DNA of 64,000 nucleotides, from positions 17,728,671 through 17,792,670 of the forward strand of contig OZ023183.1 in the NCBI GenBank assembly GCA_963995505.1, in the 5' to 3' direction. The notes below the pieces were generated by a model. That model worked only from the letters and a program-made list of their open reading frames with translations. It did no database searches and had not been told where the DNA came from. The position numbers and the translations under genes are program-made. Shown here piece after piece: positions 12,065 to 25,762 of the stretch. The number at the start of each line of letters is the position of its first letter. The stretch's first letter is position 1. The stretch is from Hypericum androsaemum. Taxonomy: Eukaryota > Streptophyta > Magnoliopsida > Malpighiales > Hypericaceae.

Positions 12065-12290
12065 TCCCCCACCCCGCACCCACAACAAGAAAACTATAAT
12101 AAGCTAAAACCGAACCCACGAAAACTCCCTCACGTGAAAAAAGTTGAATCCCCGAGATCAACCCACGTGTCACCCAAACCGCCACACACCGCTCACCCAT
12201 CCGGACGCACGCTTCTCTATCTACAGACGACCGCACAGGAACTCGTGAAAAAGGAGAGAGAAAGACGTTAGATAGTCAACGCACGAGCAA

Positions 12291-12335
<45 letters not shown>

Positions 12336-12438
12336 GGAAGGGAACTACCGTATTTTCCAAGGAAACCCTCTCCTCTCCCAGTTGACTTGTGTGGTTGGTG
12401 ATTTTCGATCGAGTTTTAAGTCATCGTTTAATATGTCA
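12065..12438. other. Intergenic DNA with poly-A and (AT)n tract
   Basis: Holds an A-run followed by an (AT)n microsatellite at about 12289-12335 and then degraded sequence leading into the IFRD fragment. An ACGTG core occurs near 12164. Confidence 0.7.
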
Positions 12439-12439
12439 G

Positions 12440-12858
12440 GTGGTTTATGTGAAGCCCTCGGCTCCTGTTACAGCAGCTATGGTGTCTTCTTGGGCTCTCA
12501 TGTTGACTTCTATTGATGCATCGAATCTTAATTCTAAAGATTGGCACGAGTAGTATGCCAGGCAGGAAGTAGTTCAAATATTTTAGCTCACCCAACGAAA
12601 TACATTAATTTATATTTCTGCTGCTGCTGCAGGTCCATTTCTTATCTCTCTGGTCTTCTTAATAAAGATGATCGATCTGTCCGAATTGCTATCATATTTG
12701 AGATGCTGAAGCATTTTCCCATATTCAAGAGCAAAATTCTGAACCAAGTTCGATCTCTTTCTGCGGAAGCTGGCGGGAAAGGATCTGTCAAAAAAGACAT
12801 CAACAATCAGAGGAACTTTTTCAAAAGATGTCTTGGAGGTAAGTAGAGCAATCACAGA
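12440..12858 (+). pseudogene. Broken IFRD/SAT32-type gene fragment
   Basis: From 12440, after an AG, the frame reads VKPSAP, VSSWALMLTSID and LNSKDW, which resembles plant interferon-related developmental regulator proteins (SAT32). A GT-AG intron at 12550-12632 is kept, and the next exon continues SISYLSGLL, DDRSVRIA, then jumps to ILNQVRSLSAEAGGKGS and NNQRNFFK. The usual segment after VRIA is missing and the frame shifts after NFFK, so only two damaged exons of a roughly 430-residue protein remain. The retained intron argues for decay in place, not a retrocopy. It sits next to the ASCC2-like gene, which matches the Arabidopsis order At1g27752-At1g27760 as I remember it. Confidence 0.8.
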
Positions 12859-12870
12859 AGAGTCCTGCAG

Positions 12871-13330
12871 CTTTTGGGACACGTGGCACGGAAGTCTTGC
12901 ACCTTCATATTTTATGGTTAAAACTTAACTTGGGTGACTAGTCTGTCCATTCAGCATCTAAAAAACAATTGGAAGTTCGTGATTTCTTTTTCCCTTAAAA
13001 GGTCCAAGAACCCTCCCTCTCAACACCTATTTGATCAAACGGGACGACAACGAATCCTAGTACCCAATTATTCATCGCCCCAAAAAGAGATGGAATCTAT
13101 TTCTTGACGTCTTCCAAGCCAAACAGAATGGAAATTCCAAATCCTGAAAACGGAAAATCTATTGAGTGGGTGACAGGATTGTCCAAGAGAAGGAGAAACA
13201 TCTTGGCTGGTCTTTTCTGGCCTGACTCTTGCCAGAGAAAATTGATCTATACATTATACTGAGGAGCTGAGGTTTTAATTTAGTAATTGTCGTCGATAAA
13301 CGATGCGGACGGATCTTCTTGGCGCAACTA
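12871..13330. other. 3' flank of the ASCC2-like gene
   Basis: Expected to contain the 3' UTR of the minus-strand gene that ends at 13331. No separate gene is seen. Confidence 0.5.
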
Positions 13331-16300
13331 CTAACCGGATATTCCAGCAAGGTGCTTCCTTATAGCTCTGTTTTTCCTGTGGTGATCGAAGCTGCCCCTG
13401 CCCCTGCCTCTCCCCCTCCCTCTTCCCCTCAAGCCAACGGTATCTCCGCTCCCTTCTTCAGGTTCAGATTCACCCGACTTTTCGTCTTGCTGCTCCCGTG
13501 AACCTCTCGCTGTTCCGGCTCCTCTGTTTCCTCCTCTTCCTCTAGTGCCGCCCTGTGTGCCCCTAACTGCCCCCATTTCAAAATCATCATTCTCCTCACT
13601 TCTTTCCTGGTACTCTGCCAATTTCCTCGCTGCACCCAATGGAATGTTACCACCACGTCCAAGGCCATGAATCGAACCCTCTTGTGTCTGAGTAAGCAAG
13701 GAAGCCTCCCTGCTATTTGCCACGGCAACCGAACCTGCTACCTTATAACTGTAATTTTTCCCATCCTTCACATAGTATTGAGGTTTCTGCCTTGAGCCCC
13801 ATTTTCCATCAGAAGGACTCACTCCTTTCCCAGATGATGTTCCCAAGCTAGAGCTCATTCTGTCATGCAATGTTTCATTATCGTCTAATCCAGAATCAGT
13901 AACACTTAGACCCAGATCATCAAAAGAATCATCATACTCATCTTCATACTCATACTGCGATGATAGCGCAGCATCCCTAGCTACATCCTCCGGTTTTCTG
14001 CTAGCATCATATTGGTCCGGCATGTTATTGGACTTCCGGACATACCTTCCAACCAACGAGGACGAAATGGGATTGTCACTTGGATGCTTCCTGGTTACAA
14101 CTGGGCCATTGGGCATGGACGCTGCCCTATGGCTTGTTTCAGGTTCAACTAGCTTCCCTTTCCCTTTACCCATCGGATCAGATTCAAGTAACTTTCCTTT
14201 GCCTTTATCTTTTGTGCTCACAATTGACGTGGACCTAGGTGTTGGGTTAGTCTCCAATGAAGTATCCAATGTTAGCAGATCTTCATGGAGAGTTCCCTCT
14301 AGTATCCTCTGGATAACTTCCTCGGGATTTTGATTATAAACATCGAGACAGGCAGCCAAAAACCCTTTGCCATAATCAGGAAACAGGTCTTTTATTTGAC
14401 TGACTTTAGACTCCAAGATAGCAGCATCTTCGTTCATCATCACTTTGTTTGCAGGAGTAGGCATAGGCAATGCAATCGGCTCCGCATTTGAACTTTCAAA
14501 AGAAGACATCATAAGCCCAGACAGATAGTGGAGCTGTTCCTCTTCCATAACAATCCATCCTGCATTTGTGTAGTACAAAGCATTAGTGTATCTCCTCGAA
14601 ATCAACAAAAGATGATAAGGGCATGTGGAAAGGCACAAAGTATTATGTATACAGCAATGAGCTTGATGTGCTGAGAAATTTAAACATGAAGGTACTGTCC
14701 TCAGCATTATACAGATTCCGAGAATTTAATATTTCAAGATCCCGGCAGGCTACATTTAGTATCTTCTGTTTGCAGAAGGAAACTACAATATTCTCCTTTC
14801 CACCACCTCGTCAAAGATCAACATGCATGGAACAGGCCTAAAATACATCAGAGGTGTTTCGTACTATTGACTGTCTCGTCTTTCAAAAGTTGCAGACAGG
14901 GGCATCAGCATCACATAAAAGTGATAAGTAAAAAAAACAATGCACCACATTCGCCTGAATTATGATTAGCAAAGCTGACCTCATGCCTCTGTAAATATTA
15001 TCACAAAATTCATATAATTTGATAACAGTCAAGACATTAGATGCCCCAATTCATAAAGGAAAAGAATAGATTTGGACCAACAATGGCACACCATACATAA
15101 TCAAGCCAGCAAAATTAGATAAGAGAAGTTTGATCTGAAAGGGCACTAACCAGCATTTTGTAAACTCAGAAGGCGGTTTCTGATATGGTAACTCTTGTCA
15201 AGATTTTGCAGGAATGAGTTCCAGCTCTGATTCTCCTGGGTATATAGCAAAACACCATTGATGTCCCTCAGTGATTGAATCAATATATCAGCCCTGATGA
15301 AAGGATCCTCTATGGTAGCAGGAAACACTTTTGTTGCAGCTGGAGCGGGAAGAGAACCATCAAATGCTGCATCACTCAAATAGCAGAAATCCAGCAGCTT
15401 CCAACCGAATGCAACAAGTCTCACAGATAACATTTTGAGGCTAATAGAAATATTTGAGATGACTCCATCATCTTTTCCTTTCAAGATTATCCGGAACCCA
15501 CGATCCAAAGAAGGAAGCAGAGTATCATGTAGACGCGCCAGAGTGATTAGCAACTCCTCATTTCCGTAACTGTAAGGATCAGATCATAGAAAGTCAATTA
15601 CAAAAATTGCTTAGACTAAAACAGAAGGGAACAACCAGAAGTTGTCATAAAACCAGTGAAACTTCCTAATTCATTTGGATAGTTGACCATGTAAAAAAGC
15701 TATACCATAATACCTAATGACAGCTTCCTACTTCATGTGATACCTGATAAAATACCATTACATGGAATAGAATACTGAGTATATCAAAGCAAATGACGTT
15801 TTATAATACTTGCATAGGAAAAGAATTGAATATTTTATGCCTAGATTAACACAGCCACCTTGTTTCCACAGGGCAAGAGAAAAAAAGAGCGGCTGGCTTG
15901 TATGCAGTGACAAAGGAGTCCATAGAAACAGTAGCATCATTTATAAAGTCCATGACCTGAGACAAACAAAGAAAATAATAGCATCAACAATGTTTGATAT
16001 CACGCAGGAACGTAGATGAACTCCTGCATGTGATACATAATTAGAAAGAGTCTAAATGTTTCATATTCATCCTATGAAAAGTCACCAGGTTATAATAGAA
16101 ATGCTACAATGCATGACAAGTTAAAATATATACATGCTTTATTTTCCACAAAGTCCCGTGACAATTAATCTTACTCCATCTCAAAATTGAGGGTTTGGCA
16201 TAAGATTATCAAAAGAACCAACCGAAAAATTGTAAAGATTGCACTCACCTCCAACAAATCAGTAAGAAGTGTACTGGATCCCTGGTCATCAAGACTCCCA

Positions 16301-18475
16301 GCAGAAAAAAGAGCCTGTTAAGAGGCAAGGTGGTAACAGCATCATCAGCTAGAATTCCCGGTTAGTAATGCAGTTTGGATGCCAATAATTCTTTTTTGTT
16401 TTGTGACGTTATAACTGAGCGGGGTTTGTGCTAAAGTTGAAAGACTGATTGAACTTTTGTATGCTTATATTGATGTCAAAATGAATCGGAGCTCAAGAAA
16501 ATATTTATATGTGCAACACTTAATACAGTTGATGTCTTCCTCTGTTTGTCCCACAATTAAAGTTGAAAGTTTGTGAAGGAGCCAGAAAGAGAAAACAATT
16601 CAAGTGCCTGTTTCATACAATTATGCCTCTATTAAGCCTGATGAGCAATAATGACAAAACAAGCATTTAAAAGGTTTCCAGAAGAAACACAACTTGTAAC
16701 AACACCAGCAAAAGGATGAGTGAAAAGCCAAAGCAAATAAACAAACAAAAAACTGAAGGAGTGAGAGAAGTCGAGAACACAATTAAAGGCAGCAGCAGGA
16801 AACTATGCCCAGTATTCCCTAGGAAGATACATAATATTGTTTCCTGGAAAGGTAACACCTTAGATAATAAAACGACTAATCCCAAGAAAGATACAAATGG
16901 ATTGTTGAACCAGTTAAAAGGAATACCTCCAAAGATGAAATGCAGCGCTGATACATGGTGTACATAATACCCAGAAAATGAGACACGACAGAAGTCAGGT
17001 TATCACAGATGGCTGGTTGGGCTTTCAAAGCATTCCTGACCTGGAAAAGAGACGGAAGGGGAGAATGTCAGTTCCCCAATCTATGGCCTCGACAAAGATA
17101 AGGATATCAGGTATGAGATCCGTCACATGCAATTATAGAGATGTAAATTCCAATCTCACTTGAAGGCATAAACCATAGATGTGAATAAGACTCGCAAGAC
17201 AACACAATCATAAGATTTTTGCCAAGGACAACTACATTTGAAATTGGATCACTGCAAATTCTAGGGAAAAACTAGACTGCCATCTTTTCCAGGATGCCAA
17301 AAGCTAGACATCACTACCATGTACAGCTTCAGCTTCTCGGCCAAGGGCATGCAAAAGGCAATCGATAACAGAATTAGAAACAAGATAGGATATCAAAATC
17401 CATGACAGCAACTAACCAGAGATCCTGTCAACTCTTCATTCTCGTGTCCATAAACGGCACAGATATCCAACAGCTTAGGCAAGTCAAGCAGCTTATTTTC
17501 CTGCAAAAGGACTACAACCAGACCAGGTGAACAAAATATGTACATGGAAAGAAAACACCGACACGAATCACCTCAACAACAAATACACTACTCCTTAAAA
17601 CTAAAGAGGGATACTAAGACAAGCACCTGCATGATCCTTTGAACTAAGGGCATCAGCTGCACGGGCACCGGGATCCCTATTCGACGACCTTCAGAGAACA
17701 AGGCAAATAAAAATATAAAAAAAGCGTCAAAACCTGGGGGATAGTGCCACACAAATATGGGCACAATCGCTGGCAAGCAGCAGTTCGAACTTACAGGCGA
17801 TACAACACCATGAACACACGGCGACTCAGTTCGAGCTCCTCAACAATGACACCAGCAACCGTTCCCTTGACTCCGCGGTAGGGGAAATCGTACCATCTGC
17901 TCCTAAAGTTGAGGAAGCTATCTAGAAACCCGTGCAACGAAGCATCCTCGGACACTGCAAGCATCCACTTACGCATCACACTTAACGCGTGTATCGATTA
18001 ACAGAGAGACAAAAGAGTCCTAACCTTCTCTCCAGAAGTCTCTAGGGTTAGATTTGAGCAATCTGGAGAGCTCTCTGTTTAGGAGATCAACCACTCCCTG
18101 CGACTCCACGGGATCCAGCCCTCCTTCCTCCGCGCCCAGCCCCGCAGCCACGGCCTCGTCCTGTGGCAGGTAATTTACGAAACTGCCCCCGGCGGCGGCG
18201 GGGACACCTCTCCTGTCCCGGTTTGGCACCCACTCTCCGCCCTCGCCCATCCGCACCCGGCCCGACGAGGATGCGGATGAGGCGGCGTCGGATTGGGGGT
18301 CGCGGAGGGAGCCGGAGAGCGTAGGGCCCGGGTTAGGGTTTAAGGGCTGACCCCTGGGGACGAATTTCTTCTGAGATTTCGGGAAGCTTCTGTTGTTGCT
18401 GTTGTTGGAGACGGGGTTCCATTCCTGCGCCTGCCGGTTGTTGTTGCTGTTATTGTGGGAGCTACGGCGAGACAT
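13331..18475 (-). CDS. ASCC2-like CUE-domain protein
   Basis: Nine exons at 18025-18475, 17795-17954, 17627-17688, 17417-17511, 16927-17040, 16249-16314, 15859-15956, 15151-15569 and 13331-14559 join in phase to 897 residues. The middle is an ASCC2-type helical region (DLPKLLDICAVYGHENEEL, FINDA, YGNEELLITLARLHD). A CUE ubiquitin-binding domain follows, about 50 residues around ESKVSQIKDLFPDYGKGFL and NPEEVIQRILEGTL. The C-terminus is rich in RGRGRGRG and basic residues, as in ASCC2. In animals ASCC2 binds K63 ubiquitin chains and works with the ASCC3 helicase in alkylation repair and ribosome rescue; the same role in plants is inference. The start at 18473-18475 (MSRRSSHN) was chosen over an upstream in-frame ATG that would add an unlikely basic leader. 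It corresponds to Arabidopsis At1g27752. Confidence 0.9.
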
Positions 18476-18593
18476 TTTTTTTGGTTGCTTGTTGTTTTGC
18501 GATTTAATGGGAGCGAAACGACGGCGTAGGGAAGAACAAAAGAAAAAGGGAGAATTGCAAAGGAACTTCTTTTTTTTCAGTAGCCGAAGGGAC

Positions 18594-18601
18594 TTTTTAT
18601 A
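18594..18601 (-). promoter_or_regulatory. TATA box of the ASCC2-like gene
   Basis: TATAAAAA on the minus strand, 119 bases before the ATG. It supports placing the start at 18475 and makes the upstream in-frame ATG at 18628 unlikely to be transcribed. Confidence 0.6.
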
Positions 18602-18735
18602 CTCCTCTTCTTGGACGTTCCACGCCAACTGGCTTGATGGCGTTGCTTCTATTGCCGTGCTAAGAAAGAAACAAGAGAGAGAAAACCCCTTACCCCACCA
18701 AAGTTAGGGTTTTCAGATGGGGCAAATTGTTATTA

Positions 18736-19184
18736 GGGAAAAGTCCATTTTAGTACTCTGTGGTAAAAAACCGACCAATCGAGTCATACTTATTCCAATT
18801 AACATCAAAAAGGTCCTCAGGCAGCTGCCCGGACCCGCCCGAACGCTGCCCGGACTACGTGGCCAACCACGTCACCAAAACTTGATGACGTGGCGCCACG
18901 TGGACAACCATCTTCTTCCCTCTCCTCCTCTCCTCCTCCTCCTCCTCCTCCTCCGCCTCCTCCTCCACTTCGTCCTCCTCCTCCTCCACGTGGCGCCACG
19001 TCATCAAGTTTTGGTGACGTGGCTGGCCACGTAGTCCGGGCAGCATTCGGGCGGGTCCGGGCAGCTACCCGAGGACCTTTTTGATGTTAATTGGAATAAG
19101 TATGACTCGATTGGTCGATTTTTTACCACAGGGTACTAAAGTGATTTTGGGCGATACCACAAGGTACTAAAGTGGACTTTTCCC
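18736..19184. mobile_element. Palindromic MULE-type MITE
   Basis: A 449-bp fold-back: arms of about 170-190 bases are near-perfect inverted copies around a pyrimidine-rich spacer (18908-18988). Ends are GGGAAAAGTCCA and its complement, flanked by exact 9-bp direct repeats TTGTTATTA (18727-18735 and 19185-19193). It contains no gene; the Pro- or Glu-rich open frames across it are translations of the low-complexity spacer. It sits about 125 bases upstream of the TATA box of the ASCC2-like gene. Confidence 0.92.
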
Positions 19185-19193
19185 TTGTTATTA

Positions 19194-19566
19194 TTAGATA
19201 CAGCATCAACACACAGGAGAACACAGAGAAAACAGAGAGAGTTTTGCTGCGATTCCGGATTAGTTGATTTATTAGACGTACGAATATCAGATTAGTATCA
19301 ACCAAACTAATCGGGTGATGCAAAAGAGGACCAAAGCATCATTAGGACCAGAAAATAAAACTACAACCGACAAAATTGGATTGTGGGGTTACAATTCAAC
19401 ATCATTTATCTATACGTTCAAAAATAGCTCCACACTTCAGAAACAAGGCCGGTAATATCTGACCATTAGCTACTTTACATAGACGAGGCTTCCTGCATCT
19501 GAAAATGGCATTTGCCTTGGAAGCCAATGGGATTGTGGGGTTACAATTCAACTCCAGCCTCGTATG
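19194..19566. other. 3' flank of the SPOC gene
   Basis: Likely 3' UTR of the minus-strand gene ending at 19567. A phrase around GGATTGTGGGGTTACAATTCAAC occurs twice (near 19378 and 19531), a short local duplication. Confidence 0.5.
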
Positions 19567-22500
19567 TCAAGCCCACTCAAAATTGGTTTCTTTCGGCACG
19601 ATCAAACCAATCAGGCAGTTAGACACCTGAGGCGAAATACCAAGCATGGTACACGTCTCGACCGTGTAGGGAAGGATAAAGAGAAGCCGCGACCATATCG
19701 CTCTTGCGACAGGGATTTTGATCACCCCCGCGCACTCTCTCTGCTTCAAGTAGGTTATGAAATCCTGAAACTGTAGAATTCAGGGTTAGTAAGTAACTGT
19801 CGAACTGCTGGTTCGATCCATGGAGATTTTCACTTCCCTCTCCCCTTCCCAGATTACAAATTGCAATGAGCCACGTACAAAAATAGGAAAATAGAAGCTT
19901 CGGCCAACCAAGTAGAATTACTTACTCCTTTTTGGTCGTTCGGTGTTGCAGGGACCAACAAACACACCTCCCTCTGCACAAAGGTAGAGACCAATCAAAA
20001 CCACACTTTCCGAAAGGGATAGAGATAGATTGATGGAGAGAGAAAGAGAGACGAAGGTGCGGAGACACATATGAACTTTAACTCACTCTAATCTGCGGGG
20101 TACTTGTGAATGTCGATCTTACATGCTGGAGATCAGTTCGTTTTGTCATATCCAACTTACTAGGCCATCTGCGCCAAGAATAAACCAGAGGAATCACCAG
20201 ATATTGATTTACTATCGAGAGGATAAAATCAGAGGGCAAGCAAAATGAAAACAAATACATTACTTACTCTGCAGGTTCAGAAATGTCACTGGTATATTTG
20301 CAAATATCTGAATCAAGCCGATGGGCGTTAATTACGCAATAATGAACTCCACTCTTGCACAGATTTCCCTGCCACTGGTACTGCACGGATGTTCCAAAAG
20401 CCGTAAGATGATTAGATTCTGAACCAGCAGGAGGTGGAGGTGGAGGTGGGGGCGAACTAGGTGGTGGAGGAGCAGGCGGAGGAGATGGTGGCAACGGAGG
20501 AGCAAATTCAGACTGAGGTGGCACTGGTGGTATAGAATGTGGTACGAAGGGTAACGAATACATTTGATCATAATGGTGCAACGGAGGCTGCTGAACTGGT
20601 GGTAGAGGAGTCATAGGTGGATGTGCAAAAGGTGGGGCGGTGTTGCTGCCCTGAAAGCTGTTAGGGATGCCTGCTGGTGAAATAGGATTCATTGAATAAT
20701 GCTGATTCGAGCCTTGTAGATCCCACGAGCTGTTAGGCGGAAGGTACATAGGTGCCACATAAGATGGTGGAGGAAATGACTGCGGTGGCATAACTGAAGG
20801 GCCCTGAGATCCTGTGGAGAAGGAAGGAACGGTTCCAGGTGCAGGATGCATCTCAAAATCACTTTTCTGATACATCCATGCTTCATCAGCAGTGCCAGGA
20901 GCCACATGACCACCTAAAGAATGAAGGTCATTAATATATACAGCAGCAACTAGCAAGGAAACATACTTTTTGGTCAAAGAATTAGACTCAAACCTCCTTG
21001 TACAGGATCCACCGTCCCAAAAGGATGCGCAGCTTGGACATTGGTTGCAGGATTTTCTGAGGTTACTTTGGGGGAGATAAGCTCATTACAGCTGCTGTCG
21101 GACTGGGCTCTTGCTGGTTGACTGCTACAATGAAAGAAAAATAGGTTGGAGGATCCTATAGCAACAGTAGAACACATGACAAATCCCTCCTACCATTGTA
21201 ATTAAAAAAGGCGTGAAACTAAAAAGAGGAAGCTTGAAAGATATAAGTTGCAACTACAAGTGGCAGCTAACAATGGAGACTTGACTTCCACAGCACAATT
21301 AGTCAATTATGAGAAGAAACGAAGAGTATATTCGACACCTGAATTCAATATGGAAGAACATTCCAGGACAAGAACGAAGATTTTTCAACATTGTGGCTGC
21401 AGCTTCAGTATTGCTGCACTCAACAAACCATTCACACCCTCTCTGTGTGGTACCCCGTGCTAACTTGACAATGGACCCCGCACTTGTAAGAGCAATATCA
21501 CAAGCAGCCATTATGTCTTCATCAGTTATGTTAGGGGAGCAAAAATCCTGATGATGGATCCATAATGTGTTTGATGGAGATCCACCATTATCCCTGTTAA
21601 CAGGTGTGTGGCTGCTCCCAATTACATGCTTGTCAACGTTACATTTTGTGCGCAATGATGCAACTATGGAAGATAGATGAGACATCCTTGTCCTACTGCT
21701 GTCCGCAGAGTCCGCCAAAGTTTGAGGAAGAGGTGATTCAATAACATTATTGCCCATGTTTCCAGGGTTAGTACTTCTTATTTCAGTATGAGGCATTGGC
21801 CCAGCATTTGTAGGTGGAAAATAGTTGCTTCTTTCCCTACGGTGCTGTCTCAGGTGTGCCATTACAGCAGTGACTTCTTCGGGTGTTTCAAATTCCATCA
21901 GTAATGCCCCCTCATTGCAAAGGTCAGTGACTGTGCATGGGCCTCTGTATAGCACTTTTGTGGACTCGTGAATTATATCATCCCTCTCCCACTGACTTGA
22001 GATACTACCTACATAAAGACAAGTGCTGGAACCGACTATGACACCTTCAATTGCACCCCTGGTCCCCATGCCAATGTCTATGAACTTTACCTTCCAATGG
22101 GTGTGGCCTCGCAAATATTCCCGACACCGTACAGCGTCCATTAAGCTCCTGTACTCCGCAAGAGCAAATCCCTTAAGTGGAAAACAGAAAAACTGTTGTA
22201 TGTAGCCAAACCTCTCAAGCTGGAATCTTATCTGGGATTCAGACACATCAGAGCCAAAGAAACCCAGCCAAATCTGTCTAGTGGCGGAGAAAACATCCAT
22301 TGCAGCAAAATCCCCATCATAGAGCCAAAAAGCTGGATGCCTCGGAGAAGCATAAGTAATGCTCGGAGGTCCCATATCTACATTGACATTATAGCTTCTA
22401 CCTTCGAACGAATTGCTTCTATAATCTAATGGCACTCCTGCCATTGGCGAATGTGTCTGTCGATTTAGGTCTCTTAGCATTGGAGGCCTACCATGAGAGG

Positions 22501-24514
22501 AATCTCTTGGCTCACTACTCTCATAGTCCATGGATCTTGATCCTCCACTGTCCTGACTGAAACCTATGAAGCACAGATGATTTCAGAGGAAGCAGAGAGA
22601 TGGATACTGTGATTCTAATCCCAAACGAAACAGAAACAGAAACTCAAATTCAATTACAGGCTCTTAACTTACCATCTTTACTGGGTAATTCACTAGGATT
22701 TTCATTAGAGATCCCTGACATCGAATATTGTCGAGTAATAGATCTTGATGCACCGCTAACATCTTCATCACTGTCTATACAATGGTCTTCTACCTCCACA
22801 AACTTACTGAACAATTTTAAACTTCTTTCAAGAGCAGATTTAGTTTCTGAAGCATCAGCAAATGCTGGAATGCCATAAAATCTCTTGAACTTTGAGAATA
22901 TCACTCTTCTCAACTCTAAATTGTTGCTTAAAATCTGAATAAACAAGTTAACAAATTAGTCAAATGAAGGAATATTGGTGCACGCTTTTGTCAAAGCTAC
23001 TGGCTACCAACCCAATTAAGCGGAAAGAAACTCCCATTCATGAGCCTCAAACAGATGTGCAATTAATGGGAGTACTAGAAATAATGACACCTCTTCAAAA
23101 CAACAAATTAATTTTGATACAGAAGTGGAAACTATAGTGCTGACACAAACACTAAAATGACCAACGCAAAAGTAGAAACGAAATCAAAAAAGTTGAGAGT
23201 GAGACAGAACCAAGGAGAACCAAGGACAAGACACAAGATTCAAGGGTGAGTTTGAACAAAAGAGGGAAAAAAATTGTGCACATTACACAGTTTGAAAAGA
23301 TACTCACCACATGCAACAAACTGTTCCTCGGAGAAAAGGATGCATTCCCACAATTATTATCTCCATTGGTCAATAACTTCTCCCTGTCATGCTGTTCACC
23401 CAGACTGACGCTTTGGTCCAGGGAATTGCTACCGAGAGCATCAGAGATAGCAACATCGTCATTGTTTAGATCAAATTTGCGAGTCACCAGCTGGATGAAG
23501 AACTCTCCTACACGAATCCCATCTGTAGAAGCTGAGTGAAACAGTTCATAGCATGCTGCAAGCATATACTTGGGGCAAGAGAAAATAATCCAGAGAAAAC
23601 TCAACACGGTGCACTTCGAGATCTTTTTCAGCGGAGATCCATCTTCCTCATTTACTTTCTGCTTCAACTCGGAAAAACAATCAATAGAATCTCCCATCTC
23701 CAGCATCTCCTGATCAAAGGTCTTGAACATATCATTCCCCTCGAGGACCGAGGCAAAGAAAGAAAGCGCGACCTGGAAAACCGCAATACGAATCCTACGG
23801 ATAACCGGCAACTTCAGAGCAGCCTTGTTAGAAGCTGCAGCTCTGCAGATATCAGCCAAACCAAAAACACAGGACCTGGCAGTCTCGAAAGCTACACCAT
23901 CGGTATCCCCGCCTCCCTTAATAACCTCTACGCACGAATTATGCATGTCCACAACAGCCCTAGCCGCAGCTTCAAGCGTGGTCAGGCAATACGAAGTGTA
24001 TCGAGGGATAAAATCAGAAGCGATCCGCTGTACGCTAAGGCAACCTGCACCACTAGCAAGAACATTCGCACTTTTTAACCTAGTCGTTCATTCCTACAAG
24101 TTAAATAAACAAATCAATTTTCCCAATTCTTTCTTGTTTCTATTTACCTCTGGACGAGGCAACGAGGGAGAGGAAAGCCTGCTGGAGCTCGGGGGAGGAG
24201 GTTTCGCTTCGAGAAACACAAGACTTGAGGCGCCTGTACGCATCGTAGATGCTCCTGATCTCGTCCTTGTTCCTCCTCCTCGATTCATCCTGGGAGATCG
24301 GCGGCGGTGTAGAGGGGGGAGCGACGGCGGTTACGGCTTCGTCGGCTAGGGTTTCTGGCGGTGGCGGTGGCGGTGGTTGTTCCAGTTCTTGAGACGGAAG
24401 CGGCGGCGGCGGCGGCTGCGGGGGATGCTCCTTGTCTTGTTCTAGATGGTAAGGAGATGGCGGAGGCTCGTAAAACCTTCGTTTCTTAAGAGGCTGCTGC
24501 TCCGACGAGGCCAT
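19567..24514 (-). CDS. RRM and SPOC domain protein, Spen/FPA-like
   Basis: Nine exons at 24148-24514, 23308-24044, 22673-22934, 21339-22563, 20994-21124, 20268-20913, 20087-20168, 19926-19973 and 19567-19770 join in frame to 1233 residues. The N-terminus has a basic patch (PLKKRRF) and proline runs. A helical region unlike any common domain follows, then RRM-like folds: one around IWLGFFGSD and GFALAEY, a second around CLYVGSIS and GALLMEFET, and a possible third around TLWIHH. A Pro-rich linker (residues near 940-1080) leads to a C-terminal SPOC domain ([31 protein letters not shown], ending VPKETNFEW). SPOC proteins bind phosphorylated partners in RNA processing and transcription. The Arabidopsis match should be At1g27750; its precise role is not known to me. 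The 16-residue exon 19926-19973 was needed to restore the SPOC domain. Confidence 0.88.
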
Positions 24515-25762
24515 CGCCGGGAAACGGCAGGGGAGGGGAACGGGAAGTGGCGGTTATTTTGTGGCACTGTGGAGCTGTGTGAGTTATCGGTGTGGGAGGC
24601 CGCGAGGGGGTTTAGTAGTCGGCGAGGAGGAAATTGCGTCTTTACGCTGCGTTTTGGGCGTTGGGCTCGAGTGGCGGTCTGGCCTAATCCAGGTCCAGGA
24701 TCTTGTAATGGGCTCGAAACTATTGCATGAAGGAAACAAGGTCTGGCCCAGCCCATGGGCTTTTCAAGCGGTCAAAGTGGCTAAAGTAGGTTCAGGGTTC
24801 TGAAAATATATGGAAATTAAACCTGGTTCCATGACTGTTCACATAATCGCCAGTTGGTTGAACTGATAATTCAACTTTTCTAAGCAATAAAAAAATAACG
24901 TTTAATTCTGAGTTAATCAAAATCAGACCCGGTTGCACAATTCTATAGTTAAGACGGTTCCTTAAAAATTTTGAATTGTAACTGAGATTCTCAGATGATT
25001 CAAAGAACTTTGATCACGGTTCAAGTTCCAGAATTACCGGTTGAATGGTTCTATTCAAACAGACATTTCAAATCGTAATTTTTTAACGTTTCAAATTTTC
25101 AAAGTAAATAAAATTGAACGAATTTGATTCAAATGTGCAAAATTTTGGATTTTTAAATATAATTTTGCCAAATTTTAACATTGAAAATTTAAAAGTCACT
25201 ATTAAAAAATCGTTCTTACTTACGAGAAAGACTGAATTCGATTATAAATTAGTTATAATTTGTCTGTTGTATACTGCTCTATTATTCTTGTAGCGTCCTG
25301 TGATCAAGTCCTCACTCAGAAGCACTCTGAGAAATTTCTCGATGGATCACCGATTCTGAAACTACTCCAGACCAATCTCACTTAACATGATGTCTACCAA
25401 AGTATGTGCACCTTATTCATATAAATAGAATAATAAAATCACTTAAGTCTTTTCGATATTAATTGGTATCACAATTCTATTCCAAGAAGATATACATAAA
25501 AATGTGATGGACTTAAACTCTGAATTGTATTCTTATTTTTCAGTAATATGTGAAAAATATTTCTCTAGTAACATTACCGACACGAATGTCCGGTCGATTA
25601 TTAAAACAACAATTATCTGTTTACAATTGGTAGTAAGAAATGGAAAAATAAAAGTCATTGGTAATTTGGTATAATATGTATTCATATCCAGTGTTTTTGT
25701 GACTTTGTTGATGTTGGTAAATCTAATCAGTATTAGACAAATGCATCGTGGCTCCTCCAAGG
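24515..25762. other. Promoter region of the SPOC gene and 3' flank of RSL4
   Basis: The first 200 bases are GC-rich and should hold the 5' UTR and core promoter of the SPOC gene. The remainder is AT-rich with no recognised gene or element. Confidence 0.5.

Noticed and set aside
18475..18628. Upstream ATG at 18628 as the start of the ASCC2-like protein
   Set aside because: It lies before the TATA-like box at 18594-18601 and would add a Lys/Phe-rich leader that looks like UTR translation.
18717..19084. Proline-, leucine- or glutamate-rich proteins at 18.7-19.1 kb
   Set aside because: These frames cross the arms and pyrimidine spacer of the palindromic MITE and appear symmetrically on both strands.
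20332..20571. His/Leu-rich minus-strand frame
   Set aside because: It is an alternative frame of the Pro-rich linker of the SPOC gene.
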